Source: Chryseobacterium sp. OV279 | Lineage (GTDB): Bacteria > Bacteroidota > Bacteroidia > Flavobacteriales > Weeksellaceae | Length of the DNA stretch: 64,000 bases | Reading direction: 5' to 3' | Assembly (NCBI RefSeq): GCF_900128945.1 | Contig: NZ_FQUD01000004.1 | Span: 682,001 to 746,000 of the forward strand | In this document: one piece after another, positions 26,495 through 35,334 of the stretch | Numbering within the stretch: the first letter of the stretch is position 1 | How the letters are laid out: every line of letters begins with the position of its first letter | Notes under the pieces: model-generated | Databases searched by the model: none | Told to the model about the DNA's origin: nothing | Seen by the model: the letters and a program-made list of their open reading frames with translations, nothing else | Program-made: the position numbers and the translations under genes

Positions 26495-27112
26495 ATGAAA
26501 AGCGTAAAAACATTATTCTTAGCCTTTGCTCTGGCTGCAGTATCTGTTGCATGTTCAGGAGACAAAAAGAAAGGAATTGACTATAATCAGTTCAAAACTG
26601 AAGTACAGCTTACTCCGGATCAGGTGAAAAGCTTTGACGAAATTACTAAGAAATACCAGGACCTTCAGGAACAGAATTTTCAGGCTGCAAAAGCACAGGG
26701 AGGAAATATGGACCGCGTAGCATTGGGAATCAAAAACGAAGAACTGAGAGCACAGCAGTCTGTTGAAATGACAAAAGTACTTGATGCTACCCAGATGGAA
26801 AAGTTCAACAAATTCGTAGATGAAAATTCGAGAAAAAGACCTAGATATGACAATGCACTTCTTGAAAGAATCAAAACGGAAGGTCAGCTTTCAGAAGATG
26901 AATTCAAAGTAGTGAATGCAGCCAACGATGCATTTGAAAAAGCATTTAACGATGCGCACGATGTCTACCACGGAAATAATGATCTTGCTAAAGAATACTG
27001 GGAGAAATTTGATGCCCAGAGAAAAGCAGCCATCAAGTCCGCTCTTACCCCGGAACACTATACGAAATTCGAAGAAATCGTAAAAGATATTAAGTTCAAG
27101 GGAAGAAAATAA
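26495..27112 (+). CDS. lipoprotein with Spy/CpxP-like helical repeats
   Basis: A 205-residue lipoprotein (lipobox SVACSG, Cys20). The mature part is all-helical and charged, and contains two similar halves with LTPDQ-type motifs (LTPDQVKSF near 39, LDATQMEKF near 97, LTPEHYTKF near 188), as in the LTxxQ motifs of the Spy/CpxP chaperone family. The match is loose. It sits 18 bases after the TonB receptor and is probably co-transcribed, so a role in envelope metal uptake or receptor folding is plausible but inferred. Confidence 0.75.
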   Translation: MKSVKTLFLAFALAAVSVACSGDKKKGIDYNQFKTEVQLTPDQVKSFDEITKKYQDLQEQNFQAAKAQGGNMDRVALGIKNEELRAQQSVEMTKVLDATQMEKFNKFVDENSRKRPRYDNALLERIKTEGQLSEDEFKVVNAANDAFEKAFNDAHDVYHGNNDLAKEYWEKFDAQRKAAIKSALTPEHYTKFEEIVKDIKFKGRK

Positions 27113-27227
27113 TTAAGCTTCCTTCTAAACTAAGAAACATTCATATCAAATTTTAATTAGAAAACATTAAGGCAGTACTCCTGTCTTAATGTTTTTGCTG
27201 TTAAAGGGAATGTCATTGGAAACTGAA

Positions 27228-27267
27228 AGGGGAATAGTGAATTTTGCTTCGCAAGTGAATGGTGAAT
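27228..27267. repeat. dispersed repeat, copy B (inverted relative to copy A)
   Basis: Matches the reverse complement of 23972-24011 at 37 of 40 bases. It runs straight into the heptanucleotide array at 27274. The pair brackets the TonB receptor and lipoprotein genes. Confidence 0.75.
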
Positions 27268-27273
27268 AATTGA

Positions 27274-27329
27274 TTGGAGATTCAAGAGCCAAGAACCAAG
27301 ATGCTAGATTTCAGATTTCAGACATGAGA
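27274..27329. repeat. heptanucleotide array, NNNNAGA type
   Basis: Eight consecutive 7-base units, each ending in AGA (TTGGAGA, TTCAAGA, GCCAAGA, ACCAAGA, TGCTAGA, TTTCAGA twice, CATGAGA). The first four bases vary while the period is strict. Confidence 0.75.
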
Positions 27330-27358
27330 TTTTTTTATAATCAATTTTGCAAACCATA

Positions 27359-27442
27359 CAACCAGCAACCAGCAACTAACAACTAGCAACCAAACTCTCC
27401 CTTGACTCTCAAACCCTCAAACCCGAAACCCGTACACCAAAC
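27359..27442. repeat. heptanucleotide array, CAACCAG type, next to a start codon
   Basis: Twelve consecutive 7-base units. They begin CAACCAG, CAACCAG, CAACTAA, CAACTAG, CAACCAA and grade into CTCAAAC, CCTCAAA, CCCGAAA and similar. The array ends three bases before the ATG of the PepSY gene. Together with 27228-27329 it fills most of the 333-base gap. Confidence 0.75.
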
Positions 27443-27445
27443 TCA

Positions 27446-28675
27446 ATGAAATCATTATTTAAAAGCCTTTACCGAAAAAGAAGAAAAAATGAATCCCTCA
27501 TCAAATACCTGATGTGGATCATTCACCTTTGGCTGGGGCTTCTGTCGAGTCTTGTTGTGTTTGTGATGTGTCTTACCGGAAGTTTGTACGCCTTCAAAAA
27601 TCAGATCATAGACCTTTACAATAAAGACCTGGTTTATATTACTGCAGGTTCGCAGGTTTCCCATACGCCGGATCAGATACAGATCGGATTGCTGAAAACC
27701 GGAAAAGAGCTTACCGGGCTTCTCATTCCGGACGGTAAAAACAGAAGCTATGTCGTTTCTTACCGCGAAAACCAGCTGGATAAAAGTTCGTACTACAATC
27801 AATATACGGGTCAGATTTTGGGACAGGCTGATACAGGAGCCAATCGCTTTTTTGAAGTTGTTCTCGATATTCACAGAAACCTGATGATGGGAAATGCCGG
27901 ACGGCAGATTGTTGGTGCATCTGTTCTGATATTTTGTCTGTTGTTAATTTCCGGATTGATTTTATGGCTGCCCAAAAAACTGAAGTTCCTGAAGCAGGGA
28001 CTCTCCGTAAAATTCAAAGCAAAGTTCCAGCGTGTGAATTACGACCTGCATAATACATTGGGCTTTTATACCTTTTTCATGCTTTTCTTCATTGCTGTTA
28101 CAGGATTATATGTCACGTATCCTTGGGTGAAAAACGGTCTTATCGTAAGCTTAGGCGGCTCCTCAATTGATCGTATTGCTGAAGAGAAAAGCGGTGATGA
28201 TCCTTTCGGAGGTCTTCTTAAAGATATGCTGGAGAAACAGGACGAAAAGAAGAACCTTAAAAATACAGCTTCAGCATCTATAGACAAGATCCTTGAGCTA
28301 TCCAACAAGCAGCTTCCCTATACAGCGGTGACCAGCATTGAACTTCCCAACAAAGAAAATCCACGATACGTTGTCATCAAGACCAATACCCAAAATTTTC
28401 TGGGTATGATGTTTCCGGATGAAATCACTTTTGATAAAACCGGAGTCTTTAAAACCAAAGAATTATTTTCAGATAAACCATTGAATAAACAATTTACTGC
28501 TTTAGCCAAACCGCTCCACACAGGAGAAATCATGGGACTGCCAAGTATCATTCTCTATTTCATCGTTTCAATGATTGGATGCTCTTTGCCCGTGACCGGA
28601 TTCCTGATCTGGTGGCACAGGTTTAAGAAGGGAGGTGGAAAGACGGGAGCTGGAAGTTCATCAAAATCAAAGTAA
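27446..28675 (+). CDS. PepSY-associated transmembrane protein, putative iron-uptake ferric reductase
   Basis: A 409-residue inner-membrane protein of the PepSY_TM family, commonly found beside TonB siderophore receptors and thought to reduce or release siderophore iron. Four membrane segments are visible at about residues 26-50, 150-172, 205-228 and 365-388. A His in the first one (IIHLWLGLLSS), another in DIHRNLMMG and the RVNYDLHNTLGFYTF segment are likely haem ligands. PepSY-like soluble regions lie between. The context after the TonB receptor supports an iron role. Confidence 0.87.
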   Translation: MKSLFKSLYRKRRKNESLIKYLMWIIHLWLGLLSSLVVFVMCLTGSLYAFKNQIIDLYNKDLVYITAGSQVSHTPDQIQIGLLKTGKELTGLLIPDGKNRSYVVSYRENQLDKSSYYNQYTGQILGQADTGANRFFEVVLDIHRNLMMGNAGRQIVGASVLIFCLLLISGLILWLPKKLKFLKQGLSVKFKAKFQRVNYDLHNTLGFYTFFMLFFIAVTGLYVTYPWVKNGLIVSLGGSSIDRIAEEKSGDDPFGGLLKDMLEKQDEKKNLKNTASASIDKILELSNKQLPYTAVTSIELPNKENPRYVVIKTNTQNFLGMMFPDEITFDKTGVFKTKELFSDKPLNKQFTALAKPLHTGEIMGLPSIILYFIVSMIGCSLPVTGFLIWWHRFKKGGGKTGAGSSSKSK

Positions 28676-28738
28676 AATTTTAGCTGAGCTGGGGATAAAA
28701 TATTTCTGTTTTAAATTATTTAATGATCATTATTATAC

Positions 28739-28770
28739 AATCCCTTTTCAAAGAAAAGAGGGATTTTTTG
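28739..28770 (+). terminator. intrinsic terminator after the PepSY gene
   Basis: AATCCC...GGGATT stem with a two-base bulge, followed by six T. Confidence 0.75.
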
Positions 28771-28809
28771 TACTTATTTTGAGAATTTTAAAATTAACAT
28801 TATTAGGTA

Positions 28810-28839
28810 TTGCAAGGTTCTAATTTAATTGTATATTTG
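28810..28839 (+). promoter_or_regulatory. promoter of the GLPGLI-family gene
   Basis: TTG at 28810-28812, a 19-base spacer and TATATTTG at 28832-28839; the start codon is 17 bases further on. Confidence 0.65.
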
Positions 28840-28855
28840 AAATAAAAAAAACACT

Positions 28856-29680
28856 ATGAAAAGAATCCTGTTAATAATGTTGTTTATCAATGTGTGTGTC
28901 ATTGCGCAGACTCAAAGATTTATTTATGAAATGCAATTTAAGATGGACAGTGCAAAAGAAGGACATGAAAAAATCAACTTCGCATTAGACATCAATCCAA
29001 AAGATGTAAAGTTCTATGAGTACGATTATCTTAAGGCAGACTCTATTAATAAAGTAAATGGAAATTATGCACATCATTACGGAGGCTGGTTTCCATCAGT
29101 AAAAAGAGACAGAAACTCCTTTAAGAATCAAAATTATGAGCTCATAGGGCACGATATGTTTTCCTTTCCATCTGAAGATAAGATAAGCTGGAATTTAACC
29201 AAAGAAACGAAGACATTCGGTGAATATACATTGCAAAAAGCGACTACGAATTTCGGAGGCAGAATCTGGACGGCATGGTTCAATAAAGAAGTAAATATTT
29301 CAGAAGGTCCATATAAATTCCGAGGACTTCCGGGCTTGATTTTTCAGCTGGAAGATTCGAAGTCAAATTATATTTTTACACTGGTTAAAAACAGCAATTT
29401 AAAAGAAACGTACAATACGGTTGGTTTTCTTGAAACATTTTACGGAACAAAACCATTGGAAATATCAGAGAAGATAAGAATCAGAAAAAAGCAGGAATTC
29501 TATGATGATCCGTTGCAGGATATGCGAAATGAATATAAGGATAATATGAAGGGAGAAATGAATGTAATGGGAACTAAGATTACAAGCAAAGAACAATTCA
29601 ACGAGCTCAATAAAAAAGTTCAGGAAATGTTGAGGAAAACCAATAATCCAATTGAACTTAATAAGGCTATGAAATATTAA
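28856..29680 (+). CDS. GLPGLI family protein
   Basis: A 274-residue secreted protein of the Bacteroidetes GLPGLI family, named for its motif, here FRGLPGLIFQLED at about residue 157. A signal peptide covers residues 1-18 (ending CVIAQ). The typical AWFNKEVNISEGPYKF segment precedes the motif and the C-terminal 60 residues are charged helix. The function of the family is unknown; members are often near TonB receptors. It has its own promoter and a terminator after it. Confidence 0.9.
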   Translation: MKRILLIMLFINVCVIAQTQRFIYEMQFKMDSAKEGHEKINFALDINPKDVKFYEYDYLKADSINKVNGNYAHHYGGWFPSVKRDRNSFKNQNYELIGHDMFSFPSEDKISWNLTKETKTFGEYTLQKATTNFGGRIWTAWFNKEVNISEGPYKFRGLPGLIFQLEDSKSNYIFTLVKNSNLKETYNTVGFLETFYGTKPLEISEKIRIRKKQEFYDDPLQDMRNEYKDNMKGEMNVMGTKITSKEQFNELNKKVQEMLRKTNNPIELNKAMKY

Positions 29681-29706
29681 TCATAATTACCTGTAAACGA
29701 ACCTCA

Positions 29707-29734
29707 AAACTCTGCCACTTCGGCGGAGTTTTTG
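29707..29734 (+). terminator. intrinsic terminator after the GLPGLI gene
   Basis: Ten-base stem (29707-29716 with 29722-29731, one wobble), loop ACTTC, followed by T. Confidence 0.85.
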
Positions 29735-29763
29735 ATAGTTAAGAATTGATTAAAACTAATAAT

Positions 29764-30261
29764 ATGGCTAATAAAGATAAAAGTATTTTTGAAAAATTTT
29801 CAGACTGGGTAACCAAATTTACGGGCAGTTCTTACGCATTTCTCGGTGCAACAGCTATCGTTGTGGCTTGGGCGTTTTCAGGACCTGTTTTTCACTATTC
29901 CGAAACGTGGCAGCTCGTGATCAATACAGGAACTACGATTATTACTTTTCTGATGGTTTTTTTAATTCAGAAAGCACAGAACAAAGACTCCAAAGCGATA
30001 CAGATCAAACTGAACGAACTTCTCGCTGCCAATGAAAAAGCAAGCAACAGAATTGTTGATATAGAAGACCTGACCGAAAAAGAACTGGATCAGCTTCACT
30101 GCTATTACGAAAAATTGGCAGATTTTGCAGAAGAAGATAATGATATTCATACCTCTCATTCTATTGATGCTGCTAAAAGAAATCAGAATTATAAACACGA
30201 TGTTTTTAAAAGAAAACACGAAGAATGGTTGCAGAAACAGGAACAAAAAAAGGGATCGTAA
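29764..30261 (+). CDS. low-affinity iron permease family protein
   Basis: A 165-residue protein with two N-terminal membrane segments (about residues 22-42 and 55-73) and a charged cytoplasmic C-terminal half. The FTGSSYAFLGATAIVVAWAFSGP and GTTIITFLMVFLIQKAQNKDSKAIQ segments match the bacterial branch of the low-affinity iron permease family. The transport role is named after a fungal protein and is not proven for the bacterial ones. I chose the ATG at 29764 over a TTG six codons upstream. The stop codon lies inside a terminator hairpin. Confidence 0.85.
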   Translation: MANKDKSIFEKFSDWVTKFTGSSYAFLGATAIVVAWAFSGPVFHYSETWQLVINTGTTIITFLMVFLIQKAQNKDSKAIQIKLNELLAANEKASNRIVDIEDLTEKELDQLHCYYEKLADFAEEDNDIHTSHSIDAAKRNQNYKHDVFKRKHEEWLQKQEQKKGS

Positions 30262-30274
30262 TGATCCCTTTTTT
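30246..30274 (+). terminator. intrinsic terminator overlapping the iron permease stop codon
   Basis: Perfect 12-base stem (30246-30257 with 30263-30274) with a 5-base loop that contains most of the stop codon. Confidence 0.9.
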
Positions 30275-30396
30275 ATAATGATTTCAAGATGTTTAAAGTA
30301 TCAATCTTAGTATCTCTTATTTCGTAGTTCAAGCAGGAAACGACCCTTAGATTCATATACTGGATCAATTTCAAAACTTGGAGAACAGATAAGTTT

Positions 30397-30570
30397 TTTT
30401 TGACGCAAAGAAATTGATTATCCTATTTATAAAGGGAAGCAAAGGGGGAATCAATTTCATTGATTCGATTAAGCAGATGTTTTATACCGATCGCTTCTTC
30501 AGTGACGCAGTCACAGTCTTTGCCTTCCTCAAAAACTAAACGTTAGCAAGATGAAACTTTGCGTTAAAAA
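30397..30570. repeat. possible degenerate inverted-repeat element
   Basis: TTTTTGACGCAAAG at 30397-30410 matches the reverse complement of 30557-30570 at 13 of 14 bases. Between them lie two further hairpins (30448-30466, 8-base stem; 30502-30514, 5-base stem) and no open reading frame. The gap 30262-30659 holds nothing else I can name. Confidence 0.4.
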
Positions 30571-30659
30571 TCATCATTCGCTCAAACTCGTATCCCATAA
30601 CTTTCGATACCTAAATCTTAATTTTCTTATCCCAAACTCAGATTAATAAGTGTTGAAAA

Positions 30660-33392
30660 TTATTTTCTCAGGAAATACCCGAAATAACTGCAGCTTCCTG
30701 ACAGTCCTTTCAATGTTTCCGTATCCGCATACTGGGATTTCAGCTGGGCAAAATACGTTCTGTATTTCTCATTTCTGATATTGTCCAGTTCAGTCTGATG
30801 AGCCTGTTCCTTTTCAGAATATTTAGGATCTGAATAGTCAATAGTCTTTACATTTTTCGCTTCATACTGATAATACTTTCCTTGCTCTGCACTGGCCATC
30901 TGGAAGAGAACTCTTGCTCTCTGTTCCTTGTCTTTGGACAGTTTCAGAGTCTTTTGATAATAATTAATCGCCAGGTCGAAGTTATCCGGTTCGATATAAG
31001 TAGTATAAAGGAAATTCTTATAATAATACCTGTAAGGATTCTTTCTGTCCGTGTTCCAGAAGTCATATTTTCCACCATTGCTGTTGTCAATGTCCATCAC
31101 GAACAGTTGACGGTAATAGCCTAAGCTTGAAGTATTGTACATTAAGTTTCCGATAAGCTGGCTGGCTGTAGCTGCCTTTTCATCCGTTCCGGCGCTGATC
31201 TTTTTAAGCTGGATCAATGCATCTGCCAGTTCCAGTTTATTCATGCTGTTTTTAATGAAAGGGAACGCAGTATAATCTTCAGCTTCCATACTTTCGGTTT
31301 CTGCACTTCCGAAACTTTCCCATACATTGTGTCCGAAGACCAGATTCGAAATATCTCTGAATCCGTTGTATTCACCGGCTGCATATTGTTTCGCAGTGAT
31401 CTTTTCACCTTTATCGGTCCAGTCATAATTCATTCTTGGAATTCCTGCAAAGCCCTGAGCTTTCTCATAATATGATTTGGCCTTTTCAAAATCGGCCTGC
31501 TTCATGGCTCTGTCTCCGTAGATCATGCTGAAGAACGCATCAATATTTCCGACGTTGTCCATGTTTTTGGCGATAATCTGCTGTTCAAACTGGGTCTTAT
31601 TCGGTTTCTTATAAAAGTCTTCAACGCTTTTCACCAAGCTTGAATTCGGGTTGTACTGAAGATCAGAAAGTTTATTGTTCATTAAGAACGATTTTCCATC
31701 TTCACCCTGTAAGAAGTAACGGTTGGCAAGAACATCTTTAAGGAAGTCTGCTGTAGAAGGAGTTTCACCGTAATAGTCATAATCTGCAACGGCTGCCGTA
31801 TCTTTCTTCACTTCTTTTTTTACGAAATAATCGGCGTAGTCTTTCATCAGATGATCTTCGAATTCAGCATCAACTCTGGGATGAGAAACGATATCATTCA
31901 GAACTTTCATTCTTTTTATTTCTTCCAGATATTCCGGGTTGGTTGTTTTGATATCTTCCAGAATTTCGGAACTTGCTTTATAGTCTTTTTTCAAAAACTT
32001 AAGATAAGCATCGGCGATCTGCCAGTATTCATCCTTAGAGACCTTCTTCGTTTTCTCCGTGAATTTCTCCAGGTTGTCCAGATAGTCTTTCGTTTTTTCA
32101 TCGTACCCGTAACCGGATTTGGTGTAGAACGGAATTCTGTCCGGGTTGTTCAATAGCTCATCATCACTCTTATCATTTTTGCCACCATCCGCACTGTCAG
32201 ATTTTGAACCTCCGAAAAGATTTTTGAAAAACCTTACAATCTTCTGCCAGAACGAAAGCTTCTCTTCTTTTTTTACCTCTGCAGCTGCCGGTTCAGATTT
32301 TGTATCGGTTGAAGCTTTACTATGATCATCCGCATTGCCTCTCTGCATATACACATTGTCTGAAGCATCGGAATTATAGTAGTAGATCGGCAGATAACTT
32401 CTTTCCAATTCATTGATGCTTCTTACGGCCATTACTTTCAGAATCTCAGAATCCGGATTGATGTCGTACATCTTTTCCATGATGGGAATAGGATCTGTGA
32501 AACCTTCGTAGCCCAACAGGAAGTAAGCCATGTTTTTTTCATCGCTGGTACCCGCTCTTTTCATGATATTACTGAAAGAAGCCGTATCCGAAAGTTTCAT
32601 GGAAACGAAAGCAGATTCCTTACGGTCTTTACTGTTCATAAAAACCTGAAAGAAATTCCAGTTTGCATCACTGTTCATTTCCTTTCCTCTCTGAGCACCG
32701 GCAAGCTGATCAAGCGCCATGAAATACACGGCACCTTTCTGCTTGATTGGTTCAATATACGTTTTGAAAGCTTCCAGTGCGGCATCATAATTTCTCGTAT
32801 AATGATTGAAACGCACCAGCTGATATCCGTAACGCTGCTTGATTTCCGGATTTCTTGTGGCATTGTATAGAGAAGTCAGTGCATTGACTGTTTTTGCATA
32901 ATCAACCGAAGTGGCATTGAGGTTTTTTGAAGGACCATTGTTGTAAAAAGCATCCGGGCTTTCCACATAATTGATGCTCATGTAAGGCTCCAGATATTTC
33001 GCTTCAATTAAATAATCGATGCCTTCCTTGTACTTTTGGTAGAATCCTGTTCCCAGTTTCTGCAAAAGAGGGTTACTCGGTGTTCCGTTTTTCAAAGCAT
33101 TCAAATCTGCCATGCTTATTTTGTACACCAGATTCTCTGTTTCCGCATAGTTGAGCTGGTTGTTGAAGAATTTCTTCCAAGTCTCAATATTGTCGTCAGG
33201 AATCGTCATGTTCTTATAATCACCGTAGAACCTGTTGGAATAGGTAAGCAGGAAAGGAAGGTAAGACTTATCCTTGATGATGCTTTGGGTAAACAGGTTG
33301 AAGTATTCATAATCGGGGTCTGACCACGCGCAGGCGTCAGATTTAGTATAAAACAGCGACAGAACCGCCAGTGAAAGAATATACTTTTTCAT
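30660..33392 (-). CDS. large exported protein, function unknown
   Basis: A 910-residue protein with a signal peptide (residues 1-20; the mature end begins near ACAWSDPDYEYF). Nearly all of it is helical with Tyr/Leu-rich spacing and repeats such as FEKAKSYYEKAQGF and LAINYYQKTLKLSKDKEQRA, which resemble TPR-type units at about residues 660-680 and 810-840. Residues 350-410 are a low-complexity linker with a basic amphipathic patch (FWQKIVRFFKNLFGG). I do not recognise a family. It is the last of three clustered minus-strand genes. Confidence 0.75.
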   Translation of the reverse strand: MKKYILSLAVLSLFYTKSDACAWSDPDYEYFNLFTQSIIKDKSYLPFLLTYSNRFYGDYKNMTIPDDNIETWKKFFNNQLNYAETENLVYKISMADLNALKNGTPSNPLLQKLGTGFYQKYKEGIDYLIEAKYLEPYMSINYVESPDAFYNNGPSKNLNATSVDYAKTVNALTSLYNATRNPEIKQRYGYQLVRFNHYTRNYDAALEAFKTYIEPIKQKGAVYFMALDQLAGAQRGKEMNSDANWNFFQVFMNSKDRKESAFVSMKLSDTASFSNIMKRAGTSDEKNMAYFLLGYEGFTDPIPIMEKMYDINPDSEILKVMAVRSINELERSYLPIYYYNSDASDNVYMQRGNADDHSKASTDTKSEPAAAEVKKEEKLSFWQKIVRFFKNLFGGSKSDSADGGKNDKSDDELLNNPDRIPFYTKSGYGYDEKTKDYLDNLEKFTEKTKKVSKDEYWQIADAYLKFLKKDYKASSEILEDIKTTNPEYLEEIKRMKVLNDIVSHPRVDAEFEDHLMKDYADYFVKKEVKKDTAAVADYDYYGETPSTADFLKDVLANRYFLQGEDGKSFLMNNKLSDLQYNPNSSLVKSVEDFYKKPNKTQFEQQIIAKNMDNVGNIDAFFSMIYGDRAMKQADFEKAKSYYEKAQGFAGIPRMNYDWTDKGEKITAKQYAAGEYNGFRDISNLVFGHNVWESFGSAETESMEAEDYTAFPFIKNSMNKLELADALIQLKKISAGTDEKAATASQLIGNLMYNTSSLGYYRQLFVMDIDNSNGGKYDFWNTDRKNPYRYYYKNFLYTTYIEPDNFDLAINYYQKTLKLSKDKEQRARVLFQMASAEQGKYYQYEAKNVKTIDYSDPKYSEKEQAHQTELDNIRNEKYRTYFAQLKSQYADTETLKGLSGSCSYFGYFLRK

Positions 33393-33482
33393 ATAGTTGA
33401 GGGTGTTTTTATTTTTATAATTAAATGTGATCAGCAGTATTTAAAAACTGCTTAAAGTGCTCGATCTGCGGGAGATAAAATT

Positions 33483-34454
33483 TTAAAAATCCCGGTTACT
33501 TACAAATTTACTATCTAATTGATAATAAATTACATTAAAATCAGTTATTTTTTTCTCCAGAAAACGGGTGACGTCTTCCAGCTGTTCATCAGAGATTTCC
33601 TCCACCTTTATCCTGAAGCCTTTGCTCAGAAAACTTCCGAAATAGAAACCGTCTTTCATAATTTCAACCTCATGATCGGATATCTTTTTGAATCCTGGGT
33701 TTTCAAGATCTTTTTTGGACAAGGCATTGATTAATTTATGCTTTTCAAGATGATTGGTAACAATTCCCCAGGAGTAGATCGGCAGTGCGACTTCTATTTT
33801 CTTTACAGGATAATCTTCCAGTTTGGAAAGGTAGCTTTTTAAAATCGTCACATCCAGAATAGAATTCTTGTTGGAATTTTCCAATGGTGAGGAAGTAGAG
33901 TAGCACATGAGGTAGACTTTTTCTACAGGCGGAACTCCGGTCTGGTTTTTATCTTTAACCTGATGAAGGCGTAAAGTACAGGTGATCTCCTTTCCGGAAA
34001 CCTTTTTCAGTTCTTTCAGGAATTTAAAATAATCATTTCTGGTTCCGGCCGTCCAATCGCAGTCAATCTGAATTTCATTATTGATCTTTAAACCATATTC
34101 TTTGGATTTCTTCTGAACCAGATCGTTGATGTTTTTGGCCAGAAACCTAACCTCTTCCGCAGAGATACGGTACATCGACTGATTGGTAATAAATACAGTG
34201 GGAACAATCTGTTTATCCGTCTGGAAACTTTTGTCTTTCGTAATTACAGCAACCGGCTGAAACTGTCCGCCGATTTTATCTATATCGAAAAATCTAGTGT
34301 ACACATAAGGAACCGAAGCCTTGTCCAATGCTCTTTTCTCTTCCTCATCCAGCTTAAGCTGAGTTTTCCAGTAATAAAAAGTATAAGGATGATTCTTCTT
34401 CCCGCCGCATGAAACAGCGAGAAGAAGGATCAACAGGAATTTTAATGCTTTCAT
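33483..34454 (-). CDS. lipoprotein with possible DUF3142 / glycosidase-like barrel
   Basis: A 323-residue lipoprotein (lipobox AVSCGG, Cys16). The middle has EIQIDCDWT (about residue 148) followed by RNDYFKFLKELKK and then TLRLHQ and KVYLMCYST. That order of beta strands with an acidic DxD motif resembles the TIM-barrel core of DUF3142 or chitinase-like (GH18) proteins. The likeness is weak and no enzyme activity should be assumed. Its ATG overlaps the stop codon of the upstream gene (ATGA), and the 910-residue gene follows after 90 bases. Confidence 0.7.
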   Translation of the reverse strand: MKALKFLLILLLAVSCGGKKNHPYTFYYWKTQLKLDEEEKRALDKASVPYVYTRFFDIDKIGGQFQPVAVITKDKSFQTDKQIVPTVFITNQSMYRISAEEVRFLAKNINDLVQKKSKEYGLKINNEIQIDCDWTAGTRNDYFKFLKELKKVSGKEITCTLRLHQVKDKNQTGVPPVEKVYLMCYSTSSPLENSNKNSILDVTILKSYLSKLEDYPVKKIEVALPIYSWGIVTNHLEKHKLINALSKKDLENPGFKKISDHEVEIMKDGFYFGSFLSKGFRIKVEEISDEQLEDVTRFLEKKITDFNVIYYQLDSKFVSNRDF

Positions 34455-34870
34455 TTCTTGTACAGTTTGCTTTCGCAGGTACAGATGTCGTTGGAAGCAC
34501 TTTCCATGGAAGAGCAGCAGTCTTCTGATTTCTGGATGTTTCCTTCTTTATCGGTAAGGTAGATATTGTCTTTGTCAAATTTCACATAGAAGTTTTCTCC
34601 ATACTTTTTAAAAACCACTTTCATGACTTTTGGGTTGTATTTTCCGGCATTCATTTCTTCGGTAGTTTCGGTTCCATCGGCCTGATTCACCTGAACAAAT
34701 CCGAAATAGACATCGCCGTTTTTCTTCACATCCAGATAATAGGACGGTGTTCCCGATCCACTGAATCCTTCAATGATGTTAAAACTTCTGTGACCGACAA
34801 ATGGTGCTTTTGTCTGGGCAAAAGATAAAATGCTGATGCATAAGATCACTAAGCTGAAAATCTTTTTCAT
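34451..34870 (-). CDS. small exported protein, function unknown
   Basis: A 139-residue protein with a signal peptide (residues 1-19, ending LSFAQ). I chose the ATG at 34870 because 33 upstream in-frame codons precede the signal peptide and are not signal-like. The C-terminus has four Cys, as CC and CxC pairs (EDCCSS, DICTCES), so disulfides or metal binding are possible. No family recognised. TACTTTTG on the minus strand (34882-34889) is a possible -7 element. It overlaps the next gene by four bases. Confidence 0.7.
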   Translation of the reverse strand: MKKIFSLVILCISILSFAQTKAPFVGHRSFNIIEGFSGSGTPSYYLDVKKNGDVYFGFVQVNQADGTETTEEMNAGKYNPKVMKVVFKKYGENFYVKFDKDNIYLTDKEGNIQKSEDCCSSMESASNDICTCESKLYKK

Positions 34871-34963
34871 ATATTTTTTTTCAAAAGTAAAAATATTTAA
34901 GCAAAAATGAAACCGTAAAAACCCGGTGATTGGCTGTTGGAGGTTATTGTAGCGTTTTTTTTT

Positions 34964-35307
34964 AACCACAAAAGTCGCAAAAGCTTTTAAACACTTTAGT
35001 TATTTTAAAGTTACATAAATTGTATACTTAAGTTTTATGAAAATCAAAGATTTTTTGTATAAAGAATGTTGGCGACATTGGATTAACGCAATGGCGCAAG
35101 GTCTTATTTAAATATGTTTTACGGCGCAAGAAAATCAAAGATTTTCAGCAAGGTTGGTGATGAGCTGACTTCGTTGCTGTACTTCTTGCAATGACAGCGG
35201 TATTCAATTTTATCGAAGATAAAATCATTGCGCCTTAAAACATTCGAATTATAAAAAAACTTCTTACGTGCTAAAATGGACGAAAAGCTTTTGTGACTTT
35301 TGTGGTT
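34964..35307. repeat. 344-bp non-coding element with terminal inverted repeats
   Basis: 25-base terminal inverted repeats (34964-34988 and 35283-35307) match at 24 positions. Inside is a second inverted pair (35114-35129 with 35228-35243, 15 of 16) and a 16-base direct repeat (35039-35054 and 35130-35145). There is no open reading frame of note. This fills most of the 516-base gap 34871-35386 and looks like a MITE-like or compound palindromic element. Confidence 0.7.
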
Positions 35308-35334
35308 GAATTTTTTAAATCAGTATAAAAGTTG

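Noticed and set aside
27274..27442. CRISPR array
   Set aside because: Units are only 7 bases, contiguous and without spacers; no cas genes are present.
34871..34969. 33-codon N-terminal extension of the small exported protein
   Set aside because: Non-signal-like residues before a typical signal peptide at 34870; it also covers a likely -7 box.
34964..35307. Insertion sequence
   Set aside because: It has inverted ends but no open reading frame for a transposase and no evident target duplication, so it is listed only as a repeat element.
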